Source: an uncultured Carnobacterium sp. (GTDB lineage: Bacteria > Bacillota > Bacilli > Lactobacillales > Aerococcaceae). From it: 31,000 nucleotides of DNA. The position numbers and the translations under genes were made by a program. Of the stretch, positions 1 through 7,338 are shown one piece after another. The number at the start of each line of letters is the position of its first letter. Position 1 is the first letter of the stretch. The stretch is from contig CALJSD010000047.1 of the NCBI GenBank assembly GCA_937976325.1, positions 1 to 31,000 of the forward strand, given 5' to 3'. The notes under the pieces were generated by a model. That model saw nothing but the letters and a program-made list of their open reading frames with translations. It had not been told where the DNA came from and did no database searches.

Positions 1-718
1 AATACCAATGATATTCTTTGAAAAATCCATTTGTTGAAAATGGTAAATATAATTGAGGAATCGCAATCCAATCCGCTTTTAGCACTGGAGTGAAATCAAC
101 CAAACCAAATACTACAGCAGCAATATAACCTCCAATAATCCCAAATAGGAATGGAATAATTTTTAAAAATCCTTTTGCTTTTGTATTAATGAATGCTGTG
201 ATGAGGAATGTTACGACTGCAACGAACATTGCCTTCCAGTCACCATCTTTTACAAATCCAGCATTCGTTACCGCACTATTGGCAAGACCTAGACCGATGA
301 CGATGATCATTGGTCCGATGACGATTGGTGGTAAGAGTCGGTTAATCCAATTCGTTCCTAACAATTTAACAAAAATAGCCACAACCACATAGAGTAGTCC
401 GACTAACACAACCCCTGTTTGCGCAGCGTCTGGTTTCCCTTCCATTTGTGCCATCGCGAATTGCATCGCCGTAATAAAAGCAAAAGAGGATCCCAAGTAA
501 ACAGGCACTTTAAACTGCGTCGCAACCATATAGATTAGCGTTCCTAATCCTGACGCAAATAAAGCAACCGATACTGGCATCCCCAATATTAACGGCACTA
601 AAACAGTGGCACCAAACATCGCAAACACGTGCTGTAAACTTAGTAGCAGCCCAGGCACGAGCTCCGGTTTTTGATCCACATCTAACAACAGATCGACTTT
701 TGAAGTTTGTAACTCCAT
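1..718 (-). CDS. Uracil permease (UraA/PyrP family), 5' part only
   Basis: Nucleobase:cation symporter of the cytoplasmic membrane, taking up uracil for pyrimidine salvage. The 239 in-window codons start MELQTSKVDLLLDVDQKPE and continue with LSLQHVFAMFGATVLVPLILG-like sequence, the family's N-terminal signature around the first membrane segment. Several further hydrophobic segments follow before the frame leaves the window on the left, so the C-terminal half is missing here. The ATG at 716-718 is preceded by a GAGGG ribosome binding site five bases upstream. A PyrR-type attenuator lies immediately upstream, which supports uracil rather than xanthine or purine as the substrate. Family assignment is strong; the specificity rests on the leader and on similarity. 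Confidence 0.9.
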   Translation of the reverse strand, partial: MELQTSKVDLLLDVDQKPELVPGLLLSLQHVFAMFGATVLVPLILGMPVSVALFASGLGTLIYMVATQFKVPVYLGSSFAFITAMQFAMAQMEGKPDAAQTGVVLVGLLYVVVAIFVKLLGTNWINRLLPPIVIGPMIIVIGLGLANSAVTNAGFVKDGDWKAMFVAVVTFLITAFINTKAKGFLKIIPFLFGIIGGYIAAVVFGLVDFTPVLKADWIAIPQLYLPFSTNGFFKEYHWY

Positions 719-750
719 TTTACCCTCTTTTCCGGGCGTTTTTGTGCACA

Positions 751-840
751 CAAAAAGCCCTATGTTTTTTAAGCGTAGGGCTAGTCTAATAAACTTGATC
801 TTAGCCTTTCTCACCTCTCTGGATGAGTTTAAAAGCCCTT
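751..840 (-). promoter_or_regulatory. PyrR-binding attenuator leader of the uracil permease gene
   Basis: On the minus strand the leader contains ATCCAGAGAGGT (about 815-826), matching the PyrR binding-loop consensus, flanked by short CTCA/TGAG arms. Upstream, AAGGGCTT (833-840) is complementary to the 5' arm of the downstream terminator and can form the antiterminator. The terminator is AGCCCTA (776-782) pairing with TAGGGCT (756-762), followed by a T-run. From known pyr leaders, UMP-loaded PyrR would stabilise the anti-antiterminator and cause termination when pyrimidines are plentiful. All three competing parts are visible; regulation itself is inferred. Confidence 0.88.
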
Positions 841-910
841 GCTAGCAGTTAGTGTATCACACCTGATTTGATTTTTCTAGGCTTTTTTCTGTTTTTTTGA
901 AACAAAAGTA

Positions 911-939
911 TTGTACCCAGTATCAATCCCCGTTACAAT
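911..939 (+). promoter_or_regulatory. SigA-type promoter of cysK with palindrome over the -10
   Basis: TTGTAC (911-916) and TACAAT (934-939) are separated by exactly 17 bp. The -10 hexamer lies inside an inverted repeat, GTTAC-AATG-GTAAC (932-945), which could be an operator. The promoter lies about 50 bp upstream of the cysK start codon. Confidence 0.75.
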
Positions 940-992
940 GGTAACAAGCAACCCTTAAAGTTGCCCAGTCTAACTTTATGGAGGGATCATTT

Positions 993-1919
993 ATGGTCAA
1001 ATCAGTAGAAACTATCACAGAATTAATCGGGAACACTCCCCTTGTGAAACTACGTCGTTTAGTTTCAGACGATTCTGCAGATGTATATGTAAAAGTCGAG
1101 TCGTTTAACGCCGGTGGATCTGTCAAAGATCGTATCGCTTTAAACATCATCGAAACAGCTGAGAAAGATGGCTCGCTAAAACCTGGCGACACAATCATCG
1201 AAGCAACGAGTGGAAATACAGGGGTAGGACTTTCATTAATCGGTGCTGCCAAAGGATACAAGGTCATTACCATCATGCCTGAATCAATGTCTATCGAACG
1301 CCGTCAATTAATGAAAGCATACGGTACAGAAGTATTATTAACACCTGCTGCGGATGGATTCGGCGCTGCCGTTGCCAAAGCAGAAGAATTAGCGGCACAA
1401 CCTGGCTACTTCTGGGCACGTCAATTCGACAACGAAGCAAACCCAGCTATCCACTATCAAACAACTGGGCAAGAAATTATTAAAGCCTTCGACGGAAAAA
1501 CTCCAGATGCTTACATCAGTGGTATCGGTACTGGTGGTACGATCACAGGTGTTGGCCGTGCGTTAAAAGAAGTGAACAAAGACGTTGAAATCATCGGGGT
1601 TGAACCTGAAGAAGCACCATTTATTTCTAAAGGTCAAAAAGGAAAACACCGCATCCAAGGAATTTCTGCTGGTTTTGAGCCAAGCATTATCGACCGCGAA
1701 GTTATCGACGGCTTTGAACTTGTTTCAAGTGACGATGCCATCGAAACAGCGAAAAACTTAGCTGCTAAAGAAGGTATCCTTGCTGGTATTTCTTCTGGAG
1801 CTGCTGTCACTGCCGCTCTACGCGTGGCAAAACGCTTAGGAAAAGGCAAATCTGTTGTGGTTCTATTACCAGATACAGGCGAACGTTACCTTTCAACAGG
1901 CATTTTCGGTGAAGCGTAA
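993..1919 (+). CDS. cysK: Cysteine synthase A (O-acetylserine sulfhydrylase)
   Basis: PLP enzyme that makes L-cysteine from O-acetylserine and sulfide in the cytoplasm. The 308-residue protein has the family's usual length. GGSVKDR gives the PLP lysine at about residue 45, EATSGNTG is the substrate/asparagine loop near 72, and GTGGTITG binds the cofactor phosphate. SSGAA near the C-terminus is also characteristic. An in-frame ATG at 978 overlaps the ribosome binding site (GGAGGG, 980-985), so the ATG at 993 with normal spacing is the better start. The gene is monocistronic: it has its own promoter, and the outer stem of element E1 followed by seven T lies downstream as a likely terminator. 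No other sulfur gene is adjacent. Confidence 0.96.
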   Translation: MVKSVETITELIGNTPLVKLRRLVSDDSADVYVKVESFNAGGSVKDRIALNIIETAEKDGSLKPGDTIIEATSGNTGVGLSLIGAAKGYKVITIMPESMSIERRQLMKAYGTEVLLTPAADGFGAAVAKAEELAAQPGYFWARQFDNEANPAIHYQTTGQEIIKAFDGKTPDAYISGIGTGGTITGVGRALKEVNKDVEIIGVEPEEAPFISKGQKGKHRIQGISAGFEPSIIDREVIDGFELVSSDDAIETAKNLAAKEGILAGISSGAAVTAALRVAKRLGKGKSVVVLLPDTGERYLSTGIFGEA

Positions 1920-1935
1920 TTCATTGTAAAAACAC

Positions 1936-2132
1936 GAACCTCAAAACTTCATTGCAATCTTTTGAATATCTTCATAGTGATGGCAGTAGTTGTATCGGGT
2001 TGAGCCAAAGTCTCAACCCTACCAAGCTTCAAACAGGCCGTAAAACGGCCTGTAATTCACATTGGTTACACTCACTACTGCTCTCACTATAGAATTCAAA
2101 AGATTTCCATTCAGTTTTGAGGTTCTTTTTTT
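1936..2132. repeat. Cruciform-like structured element E1 (first copy)
   Basis: About 197 bp starting 17 bp after the cysK stop. Nested complementary arms are P1 1936-1948/2113-2125 (13 bp, perfect), P2 1958-1967/2094-2103 (10 bp), P3 1976-1990/2074-2088 (two stems around a 2x2 loop), hairpin P4 1997-2004/2012-2019 (8 bp) and hairpin P5 2034-2040/2046-2052 (7 bp). Seven T follow P1, so the outer stem can terminate cysK transcription. The boxes TCTTCATA, AAGCTTCAAAC (2024-2034), GTAATTCACATT (2052-2063) and TATAG are shared with the element at 14307-14499, which has the same helix order but different stem sequences. I do not recognise it as a known RNA or repeat family. Confidence 0.8.
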
Positions 2133-2170
2133 GTGCGAAAAACCATCTGAAAGCCTTGCAAAATCTAAAT

Positions 2171-2296
2171 GTATCATGCGTGATACGTATTATGTATGAT
2201 ACACTCTACTCTTTTTGTATCAATTTTGATACGTATCATTTTTGATACAACTCAACTTTTCGATGTAACATTTTTGTTACGTAACATAATTGTTAC
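2171..2296. repeat. Array of six 16-bp palindromes in three abutting pairs
   Basis: Each unit has 6-bp arms around 4 bp. Pair one is 2171-2186 and 2187-2202, pair two 2217-2232 and 2233-2248, pair three 2265-2280 and 2281-2296. Four units have arms GTATCA/TGATAC (one has a single deviating base, GTATTA); the last two have GTAACA/TGTTAC, a paired change that keeps the symmetry. Units within a pair touch without a gap, and the pairs are 14 and 16 bp apart. The array lies between the convergent cysK and kdgT-like genes, next to their terminators rather than at a promoter. It could be clustered protein-binding sites or DNA/RNA hairpins. Confidence 0.85.
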
Positions 2297-2312
2297 ACTC
2301 AAGGCAAAACAA

Positions 2313-2344
2313 AAACCACCTTGGAAATTTTTCCAAGGTGGTTT
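2313..2344. terminator. Bidirectional intrinsic terminator
   Basis: A perfect 14-bp stem, AAACCACCTTGGAA (2313-2326) and its complement (2331-2344), with a 4-base ATTT loop. It ends the minus-strand SDR/kdgT operon 16 bp after the stop and could also stop plus-strand readthrough from cysK. Confidence 0.9.
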
Positions 2345-2359
2345 CACTTTTAAATTCGA

Positions 2360-3298
2360 TTAAGCTTCTTGTGCTTCAGCTTCTTTTTTGTTTCCGAATT
2401 TCTTAGCAATATACGCTGTTAAGATTGGAGTTAAAATTGCTGTTACGATTACTGAAGCTGTAATTTGAGTCGTTGCTGTTGCTTCGATTCCTTTGAATGA
2501 TGCATCCACTGCTGAAAGTGCAGCTGGTGTAGCGATCGCGCTGGCTGCTGTACTTGAGATGGCAGCACCGGCAACCCCGTTACCACCTGTTAAGCGGTCT
2601 GCGGTGATAGATGCAATACCACCGACAAATGTAGTAATTACCCCTAGTAAAATACCAGGTAGACCACCTTCAAGGATTTGGCCAAAGCTCATGTTAGCCC
2701 CTAAACAGAAACCAACGACGATAATGATGGCTGTAATCCCGTTTGAAAGAACTTTCTTCATGTATGGGAAGGCATTCCCTAACGCAATCCCTAACACAAG
2801 TGGCAATACAGTTCCGACTAAGTTCCAAATCGAGATGTTTGCAAGGCCGGCACTACTTAATACGGCCATTGTTACCATTGGTCCCACACTTAGTGTTGTA
2901 ATCCCAACGGCACCAGCATCGATTTCATCCCCGTATACATCTACAATACCCGCATACATTGCGTTATTGGCTACTGAAATGGCACCGATAACGGCAACGG
3001 CGCTAAGTCCGAGGAAGTTGTCATTGAATACTTTCGCAACCAATAACCCTAAGACTACAGATACCGCGATTTTCGCTAAAATAATCGCTGCCCCACGTCC
3101 AACGGCTTTTGGTGTGTTTTTAAGAGAAATGGTACCCCCGATAATGAAGAGGAATGCCCCAACAAGTGGTCCAGCACCTTTCACGATTGGAGTGGTAAAT
3201 CCACCAATTTGTAATATTTGAGGGAAAAATGTATTAATCACACATCCAATAAACATTGGAATAATGATTGTATCCCCAGGAATTTTAATCTTTTTCAT
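2360..3298 (-). CDS. kdgT: 2-keto-3-deoxygluconate permease (KdgT family)
   Basis: Membrane carrier for 2-keto-3-deoxygluconate or a related sugar acid, probably a proton symporter. The ~312-residue protein is close to the family length and almost entirely hydrophobic, with about ten membrane segments. The opening KIKIPGDTIIIPMFIGCVINTFFP and the later GAFLFIIGGTISL and NGVAGAAISSTAASAIATPAAL stretches resemble KdgT throughout. The ATG at 3298 is preferred, about 11-12 bases after AGAAGG; a GTG at 3307 is in frame but only 3 bases from that site. It is the second gene of an operon with the upstream SDR dehydrogenase. No KDG kinase or aldolase is in the window, so the exact substrate is not proved. 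Confidence 0.88.
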   Translation of the reverse strand: MKKIKIPGDTIIIPMFIGCVINTFFPQILQIGGFTTPIVKGAGPLVGAFLFIIGGTISLKNTPKAVGRGAAIILAKIAVSVVLGLLVAKVFNDNFLGLSAVAVIGAISVANNAMYAGIVDVYGDEIDAGAVGITTLSVGPMVTMAVLSSAGLANISIWNLVGTVLPLVLGIALGNAFPYMKKVLSNGITAIIIVVGFCLGANMSFGQILEGGLPGILLGVITTFVGGIASITADRLTGGNGVAGAAISSTAASAIATPAALSAVDASFKGIEATATTQITASVIVTAILTPILTAYIAKKFGNKKEAEAQEA

Positions 3299-3344
3299 AC
3301 TGTTCACAATCCTTCTCTGATTTGGAATAAGACTCTAGCTAAAA

Positions 3345-4094
3345 TCAGCCATCTAATGTGATACCGCCATCGCAGTCACCGATTTCCCCTGTAACGAAGC
3401 TTGCAAGGTCGCTTGCGAAGAAGAGAATCATTTGAGCGATTTCAGTAGGTTCTGCACGACGTCCAAGAGGGATCATGCTGATAACTTTTTGGCTCTTTTC
3501 TTTATCTTCTGATAAAACTGTTGTCATATCTGTACGAGTGAATGAAGGACATACAGCGTTACATGCGATATTGTACTTACCGCCTTCTTTAGCAACGGCT
3601 TTTGTTAAACCATTTAAACCAGCTTTAGAAGAAGCATAAGCAGCAGTACCTAAAAGTCCACCACCAAGTTTAGCAGCAACTGAAGATACGTTTACGATAC
3701 GTCCACCTTTGTTTTCGATAAAGTGTGGGAAAATTGTGCTAATTGTTGAGAAGCATCCTGAAAGATTGATACGGATAGTTCTTTCCCATTCTTCGTATGT
3801 TAATTGGTCGAAAGGTTTTGCACTAATAACCCCAGCGCAGTTCACTAAGATGTCTACTTTGCGTTCTGCTAAAATTTCGTTCATGCTTTTTACGATAGAT
3901 TCATGATTTCCTAAATCCATGTATTTGAAGCTTGTGTGTTCTGGTCCGAATTCTTCAACAGTTTTGTTTGCTGCAGCTTCATTAATATCTGCAATGACTA
4001 CAAAACCGCCGCCGTTAACGATACCGCGAACGATTTCTTTACCAATACCATTTGCCCCACCAGTGACAATGGCAACTTTACCTGTGAAATCCAT
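3345..4094 (-). CDS. Short-chain dehydrogenase/reductase, sugar-acid type
   Basis: Classical SDR of 249 residues. The cofactor motif TGGANGIG is at 11-18, NCAG at 85-88, and the catalytic triad is Ser about 138 with Tyr153 and Lys157 in YASSK. The acidic residue after the second beta strand (VVIADIN) suggests NAD(H) preference. Because it is the first gene of an operon with a KDG-type permease, it most likely acts on a sugar acid (KduD- or gluconate 5-dehydrogenase-like) rather than as the fatty-acid reductase FabG. That choice is inferred from context. The ATG at 4094 has AAAGGA upstream. The downstream permease begins about 46 bp after the stop. Confidence 0.85.
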   Translation of the reverse strand: MDFTGKVAIVTGGANGIGKEIVRGIVNGGGFVVIADINEAAANKTVEEFGPEHTSFKYMDLGNHESIVKSMNEILAERKVDILVNCAGVISAKPFDQLTYEEWERTIRINLSGCFSTISTIFPHFIENKGGRIVNVSSVAAKLGGGLLGTAAYASSKAGLNGLTKAVAKEGGKYNIACNAVCPSFTRTDMTTVLSEDKEKSQKVISMIPLGRRAEPTEIAQMILFFASDLASFVTGEIGDCDGGITLDG

Positions 4095-4123
4095 TAGATC
4101 ACGTCCTTTGATTTGATATGTTC

Positions 4124-4178
4124 ATTGTATCACTAAATAATGAAGTTTCGCCTTGTTTTGTGGTTAACATTTGTTAAC
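4124..4178 (-). promoter_or_regulatory. Promoter and upstream palindrome of the SDR-kdgT operon
   Basis: On the minus strand an extended -10, TGA-TACAAT (TACAAT at 4124-4129), lacks a recognisable -35. A perfect 16-bp palindrome, GTTAAC-ATTT-GTTAAC (4163-4178), lies just upstream of where the -35 should be. This arrangement fits an activator or dual regulator binding at -45. The regulator is not encoded nearby. Confidence 0.55.
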
Positions 4179-4255
4179 TTTTTAACGTATTTTTGATGAA
4201 CTATATGTTCCAGCAACCTCACAAAAACCGCAGTACCAAAAGGTTTCTAGAAAGA

Positions 4256-4288
4256 AAAACAGCCTACAAATAAATTGTAGACTGTTTT
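4256..4288 (-). terminator. Terminator of the four-gene MHKG membrane operon
   Basis: A 14-bp stem with one mismatch (4256-4269 with 4275-4288), followed on the minus strand by a T-run, 28 bp after the last stop codon of the operon. Confidence 0.85.
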
Positions 4289-4315
4289 GTGTACCATAAA
4301 AAATATTTTATTTTT

Positions 4316-5281
4316 TTAAAATTGAATATAAACATTATATGAGCAAACTTCTCTCAAGTAATGAACTAAATCAATTATATTGTCCTGTAAATCGCCAAGC
4401 GGAACTTCTTCTACTTGCTTACGTCCTCCATTGAAGAACGTAAATCGATATTTCCCGCCCCATTTTGATTTTTGGCGAAGAACGGATGCGCTAACGGCTT
4501 TTTCTAAGTCCACTACCCTAAACTCAGTTCCATAAGAAACTAAAATTCCGTCTTTGATAAGTACACCAAGTTTTTCATCCAGATACTCCGCATCATCTAA
4601 TAAACGTTTCATATCATACTTGTAGTCAGGGAAAAGCTCATCAAAACGAGCATAATGTTGTTTGATGCGACGAACGCGAACGATTTGCCACACCAATACA
4701 ATGACAAAGAACACAATCGCTACAAGTAACATTACGATATCGACAAACCTTTCCGCACTGTTCGTAATGGTTAAATAATGCGTTTTATCCAATTTCTCGA
4801 GAGGCGCCTGCACAGAAAGAGGGCTAAGTTTGAATTTCTGTTCAAAGCCTTCCTTCATTTCTGGCGTAATAAGTGTTTTAACGCTGGATCTTCCTGTTTT
4901 CTTCTTCTCAGGAACTACACGTATATTCAAGTAGAAGTCTGAAGTGGCGAGTGCGTTTGTTTTCTCAGAAAGCGCCTCTTTAAACTCTAGAATTTGTTTA
5001 ATTTCAGAAGCATCTGTTTTTAAGAACGACACTCCATAATTGTGTTTCACTAAATAATAAGTTTCATCGTCTATCTCAAGCGGGCTTGGGTCAATATCTA
5101 ACACTTTAATCGAGCTAGATGAGGAATCATTTTCCATTTCATAAATAACTCCATTTTCGTATAAGTCACGTCCGCTCATAAAGCCAAACGACACTACAAC
5201 GCCCACCATCGCCACTGTTAATCCTAACAGGACGGTAAGAATCCACATCCCCCATGTTCTTCTAAAAATCCCTTTATGCAA
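4316..5281 (-). CDS. MHKG-family membrane protein, paralogue 1
   Basis: I do not recognise a named family. The 321-residue protein starts (M)HKGIFRRTWG, has one membrane segment at about 12-35, an external region of about 145 residues with VLDIDPSPL and YYLVKHNYGVS, a second membrane segment at about 185-208, and a cytoplasmic C-terminal domain. That domain begins FDELFPDYKYDMKRLLDDAEYLDEKLGVLI and continues as a strand-rich segment around DGILVSYGTEFRVVDL, which might be PH-like. The start codon is TTG with GGTGG upstream. It is the last of four related genes sharing one promoter; the gap to the previous gene is 27 bp. A bacitracin-like transporter or enzyme motif is absent, so function is unknown. 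Confidence 0.8.
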   Translation of the reverse strand: MHKGIFRRTWGMWILTVLLGLTVAMVGVVVSFGFMSGRDLYENGVIYEMENDSSSSSIKVLDIDPSPLEIDDETYYLVKHNYGVSFLKTDASEIKQILEFKEALSEKTNALATSDFYLNIRVVPEKKKTGRSSVKTLITPEMKEGFEQKFKLSPLSVQAPLEKLDKTHYLTITNSAERFVDIVMLLVAIVFFVIVLVWQIVRVRRIKQHYARFDELFPDYKYDMKRLLDDAEYLDEKLGVLIKDGILVSYGTEFRVVDLEKAVSASVLRQKSKWGGKYRFTFFNGGRKQVEEVPLGDLQDNIIDLVHYLREVCSYNVYIQF

Positions 5282-5308
5282 AAATATTCCACCTTCAATT
5301 TCTATTTC

Positions 5309-6286
5309 TTATCCTAGGAGTCTAAAATCCACTTTCAATCCTAAGTTGTATTCTTCGTTTAAATATTCCACAAGATCTTTGAGACGTAATAATTGTCTTC
5401 TAAAGAGAATCGAGTCGTATTTCTTATTTGCATATTCAAAACGTAAATGAACCTTCATGCCGCCTTTTCTTCTGTTCTCAAACACGAGATATGCCTTGCT
5501 GACTTCTGATAAGTCGATGACCGTAAAGTTAATGTCGTAGCTTACAAGAATGCCTTCCATCACGAGGATTTTGAGTTTTGGATCGACATATTCTGCATCA
5601 TCCAACAACTGCTTCATATTGTTCGCATAATCAGGGAAGTACGCATCAAATCGAGCATACTGCGCCTTCAAGCGACGCGTTTGATAAATTTGGAACCCGA
5701 TAAGCCCAAGAACGATGGCAAGCATGACAAACGTGAATGCCGAATCTCCCCATTGATCTTCAGAAGTAGTCAACTTCAAGATTCTGGATTCATCGATTTT
5801 CGTCTTGGCATTTTCTGAATATAGCGGACTCTCATTATATTTTTGATAAAAGGCTTCTTTCATCTCCGGCGTCACATTCACCTTGACGTTAGAGCCTTTC
5901 CCTTTTCTTTGCTCCGGCGTTACACGCACACTCAAATAAAGATTATCGCCTGCAAGTACATTTTCTGCGTTTCCGGCAGCTTTCTTTGCTTCTAGGATAT
6001 TGTTCAATTCATCTTTTTTTGTCTCGAAAACCGCAACGCCTCGCTCATGTTTCACTAAATAATAGTTGTGTCCATTTAACACTAGCGGTTCTGGGTCGAT
6101 ATCTAAGACCTTAATCGCTACCGAAGACCCTTTATCGTTGACATAGTAAACTTCATTTTCTTTGTATAAGTCCTCTGCACTTTGGAACGATTTAAAACCA
6201 GCTCGTGCAATGATTACTAGCACCAAGGCCATAATTGCCACAACTACCCATATCGGTCCTGTTCTTCTTCCATACCCTTTATGCAT
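5309..6286 (-). CDS. MHKG-family membrane protein, paralogue 2
   Basis: The 325-residue protein has the same architecture as its two full-length neighbours: a basic N-terminus (HKGYGRRTG), a membrane segment at about 12-30, an external domain with VLDIDPEPL, YYLVKHERGVA and LSVRVTPE, a second membrane segment at about 183-200, and a cytoplasmic tail with FDAYFPDYANNMKQLLDDAEY and ILVSYDINFTVIDL. It starts at an ATG, unlike its siblings. Shared blocks spread over the whole length show duplication of entire genes rather than domain shuffling. No catalytic motif is visible. Confidence 0.8.
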   Translation of the reverse strand: MHKGYGRRTGPIWVVVAIMALVLVIIARAGFKSFQSAEDLYKENEVYYVNDKGSSVAIKVLDIDPEPLVLNGHNYYLVKHERGVAVFETKKDELNNILEAKKAAGNAENVLAGDNLYLSVRVTPEQRKGKGSNVKVNVTPEMKEAFYQKYNESPLYSENAKTKIDESRILKLTTSEDQWGDSAFTFVMLAIVLGLIGFQIYQTRRLKAQYARFDAYFPDYANNMKQLLDDAEYVDPKLKILVMEGILVSYDINFTVIDLSEVSKAYLVFENRRKGGMKVHLRFEYANKKYDSILFRRQLLRLKDLVEYLNEEYNLGLKVDFRLLG

Positions 6287-6344
6287 CCTGAATCCCAGCT
6301 TTCTATTGAATTTTTTGACTCGTCTTCATTGAACCTTATAGCCA

Positions 6345-7313
6345 TTACCATTGAAATGGAATTGATATTTTGGTTCCTTCTTTTTCATTTAAATACTCCA
6401 CTAATTGGCGAACGTTTTCCGGACGATTCTTCAATTGAATGGTTACATTCTTATTCCCGCCAAATGCAAAATCAATGGCATAAGTGACACTGCTTTTTGC
6501 CTTTTGGCGACGAACTTGAACATTTCGTACTTCTTTCAGTTTAATCACTCTAAAATCCTTATTGTAGCAAACGAATTTATGGTCCTTCACCAGAACTTTT
6601 AGCTTAGGATCATTAAAATCCGCATCCATTGATAAAGCCTTCATATTTTGTGAGTATCGTGGAAACTCTTTATCAAATGCCTCGTATTCTTCCTTCAATG
6701 TACGTACTCGTCTTTTCGCTCCGAAAAAGAAGGTCACGGCTAATAGAATCGCAAAGAGTGTAACCCCTGATTCTAACAAACGATTCGTAAACGATGTCAG
6801 TGTTAAATAGTGAAGGAAGTCCAGCGGTATAGAGTCCCCGACTGGCAAAAGAGTTCCCTTCCTATATTGGGTCGCAAAGGCTTCCAGCAATACTGCCGGT
6901 ATATGAACGGTAGTACTTCCTCTACGCCCTTTTGTTACTGCTGGCGTTACACGAACATTTAAATAAATATTGGCTTCTTTTAAAGGCTCCCATCCCTCTG
7001 GATTCTCTTTCTTCAAATCCAACAACTGTTGAATGTCTTTGGCCTTCACTTGAAGTGGTGTAACCCCATTTTCATGCTTCACTAAGTAATATTCTTTTCC
7101 ATCATAAGTCAGCGGTTCTGAATCAATATCCAACACACGAATCGCAACAGAAGTACCAGCATCATTCAAATGATAAATGTCTCCAGCCTTATAGAGCGAC
7201 TCTCCTCCCATGTATCCTTTCACAGTCCCAGAGAAAAAGAAAACCCCTATCAGTATCCAAATGAGAGCCGAACCCCATAGGAAGATTGTTCTTCTCACAT
7301 ACCCTTTATGCAC
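6345..7313 (-). CDS. MHKG-family membrane protein, paralogue 3
   Basis: The 322-residue third full-length member. It opens HKGYVRRTIFLWG, with a membrane segment at about 10-30 and an external domain containing VLDIDSEPL, YYLVKHENGV and LNVRVTPAV. A second membrane segment at about 185-203 leads to the cytoplasmic domain with FDKEFPRYSQNMKALSMDADF and FVCYNKDFRVIKLKEV. The start codon is GTG with AGGAAA upstream. The tail is the most divergent of the three. It follows the short paralogue by 25 bp, so all four genes are probably one transcript. Function unknown. Confidence 0.8.
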   Translation of the reverse strand: MHKGYVRRTIFLWGSALIWILIGVFFFSGTVKGYMGGESLYKAGDIYHLNDAGTSVAIRVLDIDSEPLTYDGKEYYLVKHENGVTPLQVKAKDIQQLLDLKKENPEGWEPLKEANIYLNVRVTPAVTKGRRGSTTVHIPAVLLEAFATQYRKGTLLPVGDSIPLDFLHYLTLTSFTNRLLESGVTLFAILLAVTFFFGAKRRVRTLKEEYEAFDKEFPRYSQNMKALSMDADFNDPKLKVLVKDHKFVCYNKDFRVIKLKEVRNVQVRRQKAKSSVTYAIDFAFGGNKNVTIQLKNRPENVRQLVEYLNEKEGTKISIPFQW

Positions 7314-7338
7314 CTTAATTTCCTACTTTCTATTGCTA

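Noticed and set aside
2171..2296. The palindrome array as a CRISPR
   Set aside because: The repeats are 16 bp, palindromic, and abut in pairs; the intervals are not unique spacers of uniform length and no cas genes are present.
2493..3221. Long plus-strand frame opposite the KdgT-like gene
   Set aside because: It is an antisense shadow with no ribosome binding site or recognisable domain, and the opposite strand is a clear permease.
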